Positions 23,868 to 33,295 of a DNA stretch of 64,000 nt are shown here, piece by piece. The first letter of the stretch is position 1. Each line of letters opens with the position of its first letter. Origin of the DNA: Halothiobacillus sp045689735. GTDB taxonomy: Bacteria > Pseudomonadota > Gammaproteobacteria > Halothiobacillales > Halothiobacillaceae. The notes beneath the pieces are model-generated. The model was not told the origin of the DNA, did not search any database, and saw nothing but the letters and a program-made list of their open reading frames with translations. The position numbers and the translations under genes are program-made. The stretch is taken from NCBI RefSeq assembly GCF_045689735.1, contig NZ_CP142685.1, forward strand, positions 1,426,001 to 1,490,000, written 5' to 3'.

Positions 23868-26800
23868 ATGGATACCAGAATCTCCCTGCCACGACTACCC
23901 TATCTGCGCATCTCGCTGAAATGGCTGTTGCTGGCGCCAATCATCCTGCTGATCGGCTGGGTTGCCGGCAATGAATGGTCGGAATATCAAGAACTCAAAG
24001 CGCAGGTGCAGCGCAACGCCACGCAATCCGGGGAAGCGTTTGCCCAGTTGATCCGCACGCGGCTGGATAACCAATACCAAGGCATGGCATTTCTGGCCGG
24101 CTTGATCGCTGAGATCCCCGCCGGAGCGACGCCCGACGCGCGGCTGACCGAAATCATGACGCGCTATACCCAACTCAACCCCAATTTGACGCAGGTGAAC
24201 CTGATTGGCAGTGACGGGATTCGCCGGCTGTGGACACTGCAAACCCACGACAATCCACCGCTCGTGCCACCCCAGGAATACACCGCAGTTGCCGGTGCGC
24301 CCGGCTGGTTATTGGGTCAGGATATTTCCAGCGACAAGACGGGCGTTTCCGGCGCCATCCGGGTGCTCACCCTGCGCTACCGTTTTTTGCGCGCGGGAGC
24401 GCCCTGTTACCTTTCTGCGCCCTCCGATCTGCGCCAACTGCTGGCCTACCATCCCGATGAACCGCTGCCCTACACCTTTATCGTGCGGGATACGCGCGAC
24501 GGCAGTCTGGTCGGCGTCTGGCAGGATGAATCCGTCTCGTTCACCGCCCCGACGGGAGCCACAGAAACCACGCTGATCGACCTTCCTCTAGAGCATTACC
24601 CCTTCACCCTCGCCGTCCAGGTCGAGACCTCCCACCTTGCGAGCGCATATTTTCAAAATGCCCGCATCCGCTGGCTGATTTATCTGACGCTGCTGCTCTT
24701 GCTCGCGTTCGCGGCACGCGCGCTGGCCGTTCAGATGCGCGCACGCGCCACGGCACTCCGCCAGACCGCCCGCCTAGCGCAGTTCAATGCCATGATGGCT
24801 GAGGCAAATGAGGCCATCCGGCAATGTGCCAGCGAACCCGAACTGCTGACGATCCTCTGCCGATTGGCCGTTGAGGCGGGCGGGATGGCGCTGGCGCATA
24901 TCATCCAGCCAGACGAAACCGGCTGGTTTCAGATCCTGGCCTCGGCAGGCGCCACCGGCTACCTCGATGGGCTTCGTCTGTCGATCGACGAAGCGCGCCC
25001 AGAAGGCCGCGGTTCCGCCGGCCGTGCCTGGCGCGAGGGGAAGGTTTTTTTCAACCAGAATTTCTCCACCAACCCGGATCTGGTGCTCTGGGCCGAGCGC
25101 GCGCAGCAGCACGGTCTGGCCGCCAGCGCCAGTGTGCCGATCCGTAAAAACGGCACGATGTGGGGCATATTTTCGGTCTATCACACCCAGGCCAACATTT
25201 TCGATGAGCCCATGCGCCAAGCCATGCTCACCCTAGCCGAACAAATCGGCTTTGGGCTGGAATGGCTTGATGAGCATCTTCTAGAGCAGAAAACCAGCCA
25301 GATGCAGCACACGCTGCTGAACAACACGCTGCTGAACAACACGCTGGCTGGCATCGCCTTGGTGCGCGACCGGCGGTTCATCGAGGTCAATCCGCGTCTG
25401 GCCGAAATGCTCGGCTTTGCCTCGCCGGTGGAGCTGATCGGCCGCCCCACCCGGACGATTTACGCCGACGCGGCGCAATTTGATCGTGTCGCGGCGCTCT
25501 ACCCCGCCCTCATCGTGCACGGCAGCGCCCAACTCGAAGACCTGATCCTGCGTCGGCAAGATGGCCTCATCTTATATGCAGACATTGCCGGCAGCCTGAT
25601 CGATCACAACCGACCCGACACCACGGTCTGGACGCTGCAGGATGTGACCCGCCGCCATACCCTGGAAGCGGAGTTGCGCGAACTGGCCGAATTCCAGCGC
25701 ACCCTGTTCGAAGCCAATGCCGCCGCCCTGCTCCTGACCGATGATGACGGGCAAATCCTCAAGGCCAACCCGGCGTTCTGCCAGTTGACCGGCTACCGTT
25801 GCACCGAACTGGCGGGGCAATCGGCGACCCTGCTCACCCCGGACAACGCCCCGCCGTTTGTGCTGCGTCTGCCAGACGCTCCCGCCGGACAAGACCCCTT
25901 GCGTCATCGGCTGCACCGCACGCAGGCGATCCGGCACCGCGCTGGGCATACCGTGATGGTCGAAGTGCTCGGTGCCGCCCTGCTCGTGCCACAGCACGGC
26001 CACGGCGTTCTCTGGAGCCTGATCGACATCACCGAACTGCACGAAGCCCAGCGCGCCGTGACGCACCAGGCCACCCATGATGCCCTGACCGGGCTACTGA
26101 ACCGGCGCGGACTGGAGAGTCAACTGCCCAAAGCCATCGCCCGGACACGGCGGCGCGGCAACATGCTGGCCGTGGGAATGCTCGACCTCGACGACTTCAA
26201 ACCGGTGAACGACACCTGGGGGCACCCCGCAGGCGATGCCTTGCTGATTGCGCTGGCGCAACGCCTGCAAGAGCGGCTGAGAACCGAGGATATACTCGCC
26301 CGGCTCGGCGGCGATGAGTTCGTCATCGTGCTCGAAGACCTGGAACCCAATCAGGCCGAAACCCAACTCACGGTGGCTCTGGATCGTCTCTATGAGGCCG
26401 TGCGGACACCGTTCGACCTAGGCGACGGGCGGCAAGCCAGCATTGGCATGAGTCTCGGCGTGGCGCTGTTTCCGATCGACGGCGAGAATGGCGACAGCCT
26501 GATCCGTCAAGCCGATGCGGCGCTCTATGCCTGTAAACAAAACAAACTCCACCGACGGCGTTGGTGGCAACTGAGCCATGCGCAGGAGACATTGCCCCAG
26601 CCCGACCCCGGCACGCCGCTGGAAGCCTATGACCCAGCCAGCACCCAGCTGCTCGCGCGGCATCAAGTCATGCTAGAGGAACTGGCTCCGGCTTTTGTCC
26701 GGCAGTTTTACGAACTGCTCGCCTTCGAACCGAATGCCCAGAGCATTCTGAGCACCTTGAGCGCCACGCAAATGCAGCGGCTGGTGAACACGCAGATCGA

Positions 26801-28586
26801 ACACCTGCGCTTTCTTACCGATCCTGCGACCGATCGCGCGGCGCTGCTCGCCCGCAGTGAAGCCGTCGGGCAGGTGCATAGCCTGGTCGGCGTCAATAGT
26901 GCCCTGCTGATCCGCTCGATCAGCCTGTACCGCCGGCTGCTGATTGAACACCTCGGGCGCACCGCCCTGTCCACCCGGGATCGATACCGCCTGATGATGG
27001 TCATCGAATCCCGTGTCGAGGATGATTTGCTCGCCCAGGCACAAGCCGGCAGCGCCGTGATTCAGCAGTATTTCGGCTATCTCACCCGGCCACTGCCGCC
27101 GATCGGTTGCCTGTGGAACGATGCCCTGCCCCAAGAACTGGCCGCCCTGCACGAAATTCCCGGTATCCGCACCGTGATTTGTCTGCGCCGTGGTGATGAC
27201 GCGGCACCGTGGGTGATCGAAGCCAGTCAGGGCAGCGCGAGCGACACCGTGGGTCATGCACTGCTCTCCCCTCAGAACCCGCAAAACAGCAGCGCCGTGC
27301 GCTATCACAGCCAGTTCAATGCCGCGTTGACGAGTGGCCATCCGCACACGGTACGCAATGAACGCTGGACTTTCTCGACCGACACGGGCGAAGAAGCGAT
27401 TCATAGCGCCTTGTTCCTACCGATCAAGGATCGCCAGCAATTGACGGCCGTTGTCGTGGGGATACTGGGCACCCATCCCCACCAGTTCGAATCCGTCTGG
27501 GCACAACAGTTCGCCCGCAGCAGCCAGTTGCGGCTTTCGCAAATCTGGCAAATCTGTCGCAGCCCCGCGCTGACCCTAGATTACCACCTCGCCGAACACT
27601 ACCGGCAGCAGCTATTCGAGGGCGGGCTGCGGGTCTACGCCCAGCCGATCATCGAGCTGGCCAGCGCCCGGGTCGTCAAGGTGGAAGCGCTGGCGCGTCT
27701 CGCCTTGCCGGATGGCACCATCCTGCCGCCCTCGGCGTTCATCCCTCTGCTCGGTGACGCAGAGTTGGATCGGCTGTTCCAGCGCGTACTCCAGGCCAGC
27801 CTCACCGCGCTTCGCGCTTGGGACGATCAGGGGCTCCTCCTCGATCTCTCCGTCAACCTCGCCCCCACCACCCTGCGGGACGCCCACTGTTCCGACTGGG
27901 TTCAACAGGCGCTCGACGCGCAGGGCATCGCCCCCGAACGGCTGACACTGGAGCTGCTCGAAAATGACATGGGGGATTCAGAGGAAGCCCACGAGGCCAT
28001 CCATCGGCTGCGCCTCCTCGGCACCCCACTGGCCATGGATGATCTCGGCGCGGGCTACAGCAGCCTCAAGCGGCTGACCCGCCTGCCCTTTGCCAGCATC
28101 AAGATTGATCAGGCACTGCTCGCCCGCCTGCCCGACAACCCTGTGCAAACCCTGAGCCTGATCTCCGCCATCATTCAGATGGGGCGCGATTTCAACCAAC
28201 AGGTCGTCGTGGAAGGACTAGAAGACAGCGGCATGATCGAAGCGGCGCGCATCCTGGGCGCGGGCTATGGACAAGGCTACGGCATTGCCCGCCCCATGCC
28301 CATCGACGACATTCCCGACTGGATTCGCCAGCACCCGGCAGAGCCGCCCGACACCGACGCAATTCGATCCCCCGCAGGCGCCCTGGCCTATCACTGGCTG
28401 TTCATGCATCAGCATCTCGCCACCTACCACGGCGGCAACGCGGAAGAATGCCCGCTGCACGCTTTTTTACGCCAGCAGGGAAACACGGCGACCGAGGCCT
28501 TAGCCTGGCACGCCATCATCCACAAAAATCCGGCGAATACCGAAGTCAGCCGCCAGTTGATGAACTATCTCGCCGGATTGATTTGA
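23868..28586 (+). CDS. Multi-sensor GGDEF-globin-EAL c-di-GMP protein
   Basis: A 1572-residue membrane protein predicted to make and/or degrade c-di-GMP. Order: TM helix (about 13-34); periplasmic Cache-like sensor (35-266); TM helix (267-290); GAF (305-467); PAS (482-590); PAS (601-731); GGDEF (736-893). Next come a globin-coupled-sensor domain (about 921-1072), a GAF-like domain (1091-1228), EAL (1244-1488) and a His/Cys-rich tail (1489-1572). GGDEF is intact at 814-818 with an RTED I-site five residues before. EAL is at 1273-1275, with the Asn, Glu, DDLGAG, Lys and QGY catalytic positions kept. The globin has the proximal-type His in EAVGQVHSLVGV at residue 1004. Both catalytic domains look competent; net activity is unknown. 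Confidence 0.93.
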   Translation: MDTRISLPRLPYLRISLKWLLLAPIILLIGWVAGNEWSEYQELKAQVQRNATQSGEAFAQLIRTRLDNQYQGMAFLAGLIAEIPAGATPDARLTEIMTRYTQLNPNLTQVNLIGSDGIRRLWTLQTHDNPPLVPPQEYTAVAGAPGWLLGQDISSDKTGVSGAIRVLTLRYRFLRAGAPCYLSAPSDLRQLLAYHPDEPLPYTFIVRDTRDGSLVGVWQDESVSFTAPTGATETTLIDLPLEHYPFTLAVQVETSHLASAYFQNARIRWLIYLTLLLLLAFAARALAVQMRARATALRQTARLAQFNAMMAEANEAIRQCASEPELLTILCRLAVEAGGMALAHIIQPDETGWFQILASAGATGYLDGLRLSIDEARPEGRGSAGRAWREGKVFFNQNFSTNPDLVLWAERAQQHGLAASASVPIRKNGTMWGIFSVYHTQANIFDEPMRQAMLTLAEQIGFGLEWLDEHLLEQKTSQMQHTLLNNTLLNNTLAGIALVRDRRFIEVNPRLAEMLGFASPVELIGRPTRTIYADAAQFDRVAALYPALIVHGSAQLEDLILRRQDGLILYADIAGSLIDHNRPDTTVWTLQDVTRRHTLEAELRELAEFQRTLFEANAAALLLTDDDGQILKANPAFCQLTGYRCTELAGQSATLLTPDNAPPFVLRLPDAPAGQDPLRHRLHRTQAIRHRAGHTVMVEVLGAALLVPQHGHGVLWSLIDITELHEAQRAVTHQATHDALTGLLNRRGLESQLPKAIARTRRRGNMLAVGMLDLDDFKPVNDTWGHPAGDALLIALAQRLQERLRTEDILARLGGDEFVIVLEDLEPNQAETQLTVALDRLYEAVRTPFDLGDGRQASIGMSLGVALFPIDGENGDSLIRQADAALYACKQNKLHRRRWWQLSHAQETLPQPDPGTPLEAYDPASTQLLARHQVMLEELAPAFVRQFYELLAFEPNAQSILSTLSATQMQRLVNTQIEHLRFLTDPATDRAALLARSEAVGQVHSLVGVNSALLIRSISLYRRLLIEHLGRTALSTRDRYRLMMVIESRVEDDLLAQAQAGSAVIQQYFGYLTRPLPPIGCLWNDALPQELAALHEIPGIRTVICLRRGDDAAPWVIEASQGSASDTVGHALLSPQNPQNSSAVRYHSQFNAALTSGHPHTVRNERWTFSTDTGEEAIHSALFLPIKDRQQLTAVVVGILGTHPHQFESVWAQQFARSSQLRLSQIWQICRSPALTLDYHLAEHYRQQLFEGGLRVYAQPIIELASARVVKVEALARLALPDGTILPPSAFIPLLGDAELDRLFQRVLQASLTALRAWDDQGLLLDLSVNLAPTTLRDAHCSDWVQQALDAQGIAPERLTLELLENDMGDSEEAHEAIHRLRLLGTPLAMDDLGAGYSSLKRLTRLPFASIKIDQALLARLPDNPVQTLSLISAIIQMGRDFNQQVVVEGLEDSGMIEAARILGAGYGQGYGIARPMPIDDIPDWIRQHPAEPPDTDAIRSPAGALAYHWLFMHQHLATYHGGNAEECPLHAFLRQQGNTATEALAWHAIIHKNPANTEVSRQLMNYLAGLI
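25309..25350 (+). repeat. 15-bp in-frame tandem duplication
   Basis: The unit ACGCTGCTGAACAAC occurs at 25311-25325 and again at 25326-25340, followed by a partial third copy (ACGCTG). It encodes the repeated pentapeptide Leu-Leu-Asn-Asn-Thr in the helix that leads into the first PAS domain of the large c-di-GMP protein. The frame is kept, so it is a small duplication rather than a disruption. Confidence 0.9.
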
Positions 28587-28587
28587 T

Positions 28588-28770
28588 TGCCCCCACCCTA
28601 CCTCCCCCCGCCGGGGGGAGAAGCCGCCGCATCTCCGCCGGGGGAGCTCACCATACTCCCCCCTTCCCCGCTCAGCGGGGAGGGGTGGGGTGGAACATCG
28701 GGCACCCTGCGCTCGTTTCAGCAACAGGTCACTTCCCCCATCCCACCTCCCCCCGCTGAAGGGAGGAGCC
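28588..28770. repeat. Cluster of three GC-rich hairpin repeats
   Basis: This 280-base gap (28587-28866) carries three related palindromes. One has CTCCCCCC/GGGGGGAG arms at 28602-28609 and 28613-28620. One is a longer stem at 28660-28685 built on CCCCGCT/AGCGGGG. One has CCTCCC/GGGAGG arms at 28746-28751 and 28761-28766. The first and third are preceded by CCCCCACCCTA or CCCCCATCCCA, like the copy at 23711. None has a clear T-run except by chance, so they look like dispersed intergenic elements that may also stall transcription between convergent genes. Nothing coding is visible here. Confidence 0.7.
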
Positions 28771-28866
28771 ATCACACCCACGCTCGATGGAACACTCCCC
28801 CTGATCCAGCATAGGAAAAAGGGGAACGGAAACACCTGATTTTCTCGGTGCGTTCTCTGGGTTTAC

Positions 28867-29559
28867 TCAAGGCTTCAGCCCGCGCAACCATTTGAAAATA
28901 TTCAGAATTGAGCCCAACGCCTGCGCAACATAGGTGAACGCAGCGGCACGCAGAATCTGTCGGGCGGCGCGTTTTTCCTGTCCCCGCGCGAGCCAGCCGC
29001 CGCGTTCCAGCAACGGCAGGGCGCGGTTGAAACTGGCATCGAGCTCGATCGGCAAATTGGCCAGTTGCGCGAACAGTGGCACCAGCATGCTCAAGACCCC
29101 CACCAGCAGGAGCACCAGCGCGGGCGCGGGCTGTTTTTCGAGCACGGTAATCACGGGAATCGCCAGCAGGATCCAGCCCGCCACTTTTTGCGCCCAGGCG
29201 CTGCGTTCCACCATTTCCTGTCGGCGAGCGAAGGCCGCATCGCCCTCGGCGTGTTGCAGGGCGTGCCCCACTTCATGCGCGGCCACGGTAATGGCGGTCA
29301 GTGATTGGCCAGAGAAATTCGCTGCCGAAAGCCGCACGCTGCGGGTGTGCGGGTCGTAATGGTCGCCCTCGGGGGTGCGTTCGACCGTGACCGCCGTCAA
29401 GCCGGCTTGATCGAGCAGATACCGCGCGAGATCGGCGCCGGAAAACGGGTAACGATCCGCCGGGGCGCGGTGTTGTGCCATCACCCGCGTCACCCAGACG
29501 CCGGGCCACCAGGAAATGGCCGCCATCAACCCGGCAAATATCAGCAAGATCAGGCTCAT
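28867..29559 (-). CDS. YugP-family zinc metallopeptidase
   Basis: The 230-residue membrane protein belongs to the YugP-like (peptidase membrane zinc metallopeptidase, putative) family. It has an N-terminal TM helix, then TVAAHEVGHALQHAEGDAAF with the HEVGH zinc site at residues 95-99. Two further TM helices (about 127-170) follow, then the segment LPIELDASFNRALPLL, where the conserved Glu is a likely third zinc ligand. Substrates are unknown in this family. An ATG at 29559 with an AAGGA Shine-Dalgarno is preferred over TTG 29562. It starts 13 bases after tamB and looks like the last gene of the parE-tamA-tamB operon. Confidence 0.88.
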   Translation of the reverse strand: MSLILLIFAGLMAAISWWPGVWVTRVMAQHRAPADRYPFSGADLARYLLDQAGLTAVTVERTPEGDHYDPHTRSVRLSAANFSGQSLTAITVAAHEVGHALQHAEGDAAFARRQEMVERSAWAQKVAGWILLAIPVITVLEKQPAPALVLLLVGVLSMLVPLFAQLANLPIELDASFNRALPLLERGGWLARGQEKRAARQILRAAAFTYVAQALGSILNIFKWLRGLKP

Positions 29560-29572
29560 CAATGCGGCTTCC

Positions 29573-32500
29573 TTATTTGATCTGGTAGATCAGATCACCC
29601 CCCGAACCTTCGGGGCTGGTGGTCAATTCAATCGAAAACAGCCGACTGAGCCGGTAGCGGGTAATCAGCTCCCCCACGCCGGTCAATACGCCAATGGCAT
29701 AGCGCACGAACAGGCGGTCGTTGAGTTGTTTGCCGAGCGAGAGGCGCGTGCCATCGAGCCCGCCGGTGGTATCGAGCCCCAACCCGGAAAAGCCGAAACG
29801 CGCCCCGAGATCGCGCAGTACGCTATCGCCCTGGGCGATACCGAGGCCGATCGCTGCATTCTTGATGGCCGAGCCATCGCTCATGCTCGCTGAATCGAGG
29901 CTGCGGCCGGTAATCAGCAGCGACAGCGCCTCCGATTCCGGCAGGCTGGGGCTGGAAAATACCGCCGTTTTCGGATGGAGCAAGGTGCCGCTGATATTGA
30001 GACCCACCGTGGTTGATCCCACGCTGCGCTCCGCCCGCACCGCGAGCCCCGGATTGGTCAAGGGGCCAACGAACAGCAGGCGACCCGGATTGATCTGAAG
30101 ATCCTGCCCGTAGGCCTGATAGCGCCCATCGACCAGCTGCACTTCGCCTTGGGCGGCCAGCGCTTGTCCCGGCGTCAGGCTGAGTTGCAAGCCCCCGGCG
30201 AGCTGGGTGCGAAAGCCCATCCCCGCGAGCCGCACGGCATCGCCGAGCCGCACCCGCACCCGCCCCTGCACCGGATAGCCCGGCGGTTTCGGCGCGGGCG
30301 GCTGCTCGCCTTCGATGACCAAATCCTCCGTGGGGGAGACGACGCCCGCCGGTAAAGCCGCTACCCGGGCATCGACCACGGGCAAGTCGATCTGCCCGCC
30401 GACCGTCGCCCCCGCCGCATCCGCATCCAGGGTCAATGCTGGGCTGGCATCGACGGACAAGGTCGGCAGACGCAACAGCGGCACCTGCTCGCCATCCAGC
30501 GTCGTCCGCAGATGCCAGTCCTGCGGGCTCGCCCATTGCCCGCTGCCCACCAGATGCAGCGGTGCCTGCGTTTCGCCCGCCCCGCTGATCTTAGGTGCCA
30601 CCGCGGTCAGCGCCCCGGTCAACTGCAGGGCGCCGGTGGGTTCGATCTTGGCCGCAAGTGCCCCCGCACGATAGCTCACCCCGGTATCTGGCAGCGCAAA
30701 GGCGAGATCAGACACCGTCGCCGCCCCTTGGATGCGCGGGGCGGCGGCCGTGCCCGCCAGTGCCAGATTCAGCGCCGCCTGCCCCTTCAGCCCGGCGAGC
30801 ATCGGCACGAGAAAACGCGCCCGATCGAGCCGTGGCAGAGTCAAGGCCAGCGTGCCCGACAGCGGCGAACGATCTGTCATCCCCCATTGCCCTTGAGCAT
30901 GCAGGCTCAGCAGGTCGGGCGTATCCGTATCGATACGCGCGTTGAGCGCATCCGGCTGCCAGCGCCCGCGCAGCGTGACCGGGGTGTAATCCAGCGTTTC
31001 GGCACCAAACACACTCGGCCAAGTGAAGTGGCTGGCGGGCAAGGTGAGCGCCCACGCCGCCGTCGGCACCCCGGCGCGCAGGTTCGCGTTGCCCTCGAAT
31101 TCCAGCCGACCCGGCAGCCGCAAATCCGCTGGCAACCAGGGCTGCGCCAGCGACAGGGGCAGGTTGCCGGAAAGCGTCGCCTGACCATGCCCGCCTTGCG
31201 CGGAAGCGTAGTCCCCGGCAACACAGAACCGAGCCGCATCACGACTCGTCAGACAGAGCTCGCCCAGGCGTTGCGATTCTGCCGATACCCGGATCGGCAC
31301 CGGGCGCGCGAGGTGCCAGTCCGGCAAGACATGCCGTTCCCAACGCAACGCCGACAGCGTCAAGGCTGTGAGCTGCCCCTGCCAACTCGTCTGCTCCCAG
31401 CGCCCCTCGGCGGCGAGGCGAAGGCTGCCCGGCGCCGCGTCGATGCGTGCCGACAAGCGTTGCGCGCCGTCCGTCAGCCCCGGTACGGCACCGTTGGCCG
31501 AGACGGTCGCGGTCGAGAGGAATGCCCTGCCCTGCTGGGTCAGCCGTGCGGCGGTAAGGGTCAGAGTCCCCTGCTGCGCCGCATCTACCCGCGCCGCCAG
31601 TTGCACACTGCCTAACCGCCAATCGCCCCAGGAAAGGCCGTGCCCGGTGAGATTCAAACTGCCTGTCGGACGCTGCGGGGTTCCCTGCAGGGCAAGCTGC
31701 GCCTGAAGCGCGCCGCCGACAGGGGGCAAGCCCAGCGCGGTGGTCGGCAATTGCGCGAGTCTCTGCGCCGTCAATGACGCCCGCAAGGTATTGGCGACCG
31801 GCTCGGCCGTCGCCAGCCCGACGAGCCCCTCGGCCTGCATCTGCATGCCGGCGATCTGCGCCCGCCCTTCATCCAGTTGCAGCACGCCACGCTGCCAGGC
31901 ACCGTGCAGGCTGAGGCCGACCGGCACACGGGTAGCCTGCGCGCTGATCGAACCGTCCTGCAGCGAGGCGGCGAACGACACCTCGGCCGAGGTGGCCGGA
32001 TCTGCCCCCAGATGCCCCTGCGCCTGAATCCGCAGCCGACCGCGCGCTTGCGCCGGAGTGCCCGGCAAGGGCAACGAGTCGGTCGGTGCCCAATCGAGCT
32101 TCAGCGCGACGGGGCGGTCTGCCGAAACGCCATACCTCGCCTCGGCGGTCACCGCGCCGCCCGCCACCTGCCCGCCGGTCAGGGTCAGCGCGGCCATCGG
32201 TGCCTGCCATGTTCCGGTGAAGGCGAGATCCTTCAGCGCCACCCCGGCGATTTGCCCCGTCAAACCGGCCACCTGGATTTCTGCCCCTGTGGCCGCCTGC
32301 CAGTGCCCCGTCATGCGCCCCGTGAGCCGACCGGCCGCATCGGGGGCGAGCAATCCCGGATCCAGATCCTGCCAGGCGAGCTGTCCTCTGGCCGACTGCC
32401 TTGCCCCATCGAATGTCCCGGAACCCCGCAGACAACCACCCAGGCCATCGACACGCAGCGCGCTGAGGTCGAATCGTTCGCTGGCAGGCACGGCGGTGAG

Positions 32501-33295
32501 CTCCGCCGTGAACGAAACCGGCGGCAAACCCGGCAACCAGTTCCCGAGCAGCGCGGCATCCAGTTGTGCGCTCAGGGTGTCGAGCGTGCCGCCGAGCCGG
32601 ACTTCCCCCGGCAGCCAGCCCGCCGGCGCATCCAGCCGCCACGCCAGTTGCCCCGAAACGGCGTGCGGCGCGGCCACGGCAAGCGCCATCGTTCCCGCCG
32701 CGTGTACCTGCAAGTTTTCTTCAGGCAGATGCAACTGACTGCCAGGTTCCACCGTCACCTGAATCTGCCGGGCATCGGCGGCGGCCCGGAACACGAATTC
32801 CGACACCGTCAACAGCGGCTGGCCGGTGGCGTCTTCGAGCCTGGCGTCCTTCAGCGCCAGCCGGTCGATGCGGACAGGCAGCGGCAAGGCCAACGGGAGA
32901 TCGGCGAGATTCAGCGGCGCGGCGGATTCGGCGGTCGAAGGCGCGGTAGCGGGCAGGCGGAGCTTCAGATCGGTCAGCGCGAGTGTCTCGACCTTGATGC
33001 GGGCGCGCCCTAAGGCTGCGCGATCCAGCCGCCAATGCAGCGAGCCGAGCCGCAGAGCCACGCCCTCGGGTGCCTGGTAGGCCAGATCGTTGAGCGTCAG
33101 GCCGCCGAGCAGGGAGCCCGTCACCGTACCGACCGACAAACCCGCCACCCGCGCTTCCGCCTGAGCCAGCGCAAAGCGGGCACCCTGGGTCGTCGTGCCG
33201 AGCCAGATCAAGCCGAACACCACGAGCAGCAGCAACCCGCTGACAAGCCAAAAGACCGCCTGCCCCAACCGAATAAGCACGCGCCACCCGGCCAT
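29573..33295 (-). CDS. tamB: Translocation and assembly module subunit TamB
   Basis: TamB is a large inner-membrane-anchored periplasmic protein that pairs with TamA. It belongs to the AsmA-like bridge proteins implicated in outer-membrane protein assembly and phospholipid transport. The 1240-residue product has an N-terminal TM helix (about residues 9-32). More than 1000 residues of repetitive beta-strand (beta-taco) sequence follow, then the conserved C-terminal DUF490 domain, with SLSLGKQLNDRL-type and RYRLSRLFSIELTTSPEGSG segments ending YQIK. Length compares with E. coli TamB (1259). ATG 33295 overlaps the tamA stop (TGATG); TTG 33298 is a less likely start. Confidence 0.94.
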   Translation of the reverse strand: MAGWRVLIRLGQAVFWLVSGLLLLVVFGLIWLGTTTQGARFALAQAEARVAGLSVGTVTGSLLGGLTLNDLAYQAPEGVALRLGSLHWRLDRAALGRARIKVETLALTDLKLRLPATAPSTAESAAPLNLADLPLALPLPVRIDRLALKDARLEDATGQPLLTVSEFVFRAAADARQIQVTVEPGSQLHLPEENLQVHAAGTMALAVAAPHAVSGQLAWRLDAPAGWLPGEVRLGGTLDTLSAQLDAALLGNWLPGLPPVSFTAELTAVPASERFDLSALRVDGLGGCLRGSGTFDGARQSARGQLAWQDLDPGLLAPDAAGRLTGRMTGHWQAATGAEIQVAGLTGQIAGVALKDLAFTGTWQAPMAALTLTGGQVAGGAVTAEARYGVSADRPVALKLDWAPTDSLPLPGTPAQARGRLRIQAQGHLGADPATSAEVSFAASLQDGSISAQATRVPVGLSLHGAWQRGVLQLDEGRAQIAGMQMQAEGLVGLATAEPVANTLRASLTAQRLAQLPTTALGLPPVGGALQAQLALQGTPQRPTGSLNLTGHGLSWGDWRLGSVQLAARVDAAQQGTLTLTAARLTQQGRAFLSTATVSANGAVPGLTDGAQRLSARIDAAPGSLRLAAEGRWEQTSWQGQLTALTLSALRWERHVLPDWHLARPVPIRVSAESQRLGELCLTSRDAARFCVAGDYASAQGGHGQATLSGNLPLSLAQPWLPADLRLPGRLEFEGNANLRAGVPTAAWALTLPASHFTWPSVFGAETLDYTPVTLRGRWQPDALNARIDTDTPDLLSLHAQGQWGMTDRSPLSGTLALTLPRLDRARFLVPMLAGLKGQAALNLALAGTAAAPRIQGAATVSDLAFALPDTGVSYRAGALAAKIEPTGALQLTGALTAVAPKISGAGETQAPLHLVGSGQWASPQDWHLRTTLDGEQVPLLRLPTLSVDASPALTLDADAAGATVGGQIDLPVVDARVAALPAGVVSPTEDLVIEGEQPPAPKPPGYPVQGRVRVRLGDAVRLAGMGFRTQLAGGLQLSLTPGQALAAQGEVQLVDGRYQAYGQDLQINPGRLLFVGPLTNPGLAVRAERSVGSTTVGLNISGTLLHPKTAVFSSPSLPESEALSLLITGRSLDSASMSDGSAIKNAAIGLGIAQGDSVLRDLGARFGFSGLGLDTTGGLDGTRLSLGKQLNDRLFVRYAIGVLTGVGELITRYRLSRLFSIELTTSPEGSGGDLIYQIK

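Noticed and set aside
25311..25340. Frameshift or sequencing artefact in the large c-di-GMP gene
   Set aside because: The tandem unit is 15 bases and keeps the reading frame; domains on both sides are intact.
28588..28770. CRISPR-like array
   Set aside because: The repeats are palindromic but differ in length and spacing, with no regular unique spacers and no cas genes.
30512..31615. Long plus-strand open frame opposite tamB
   Set aside because: Same reason: an antisense shadow of tamB with Arg/Pro/Gln-rich, low-information translation.
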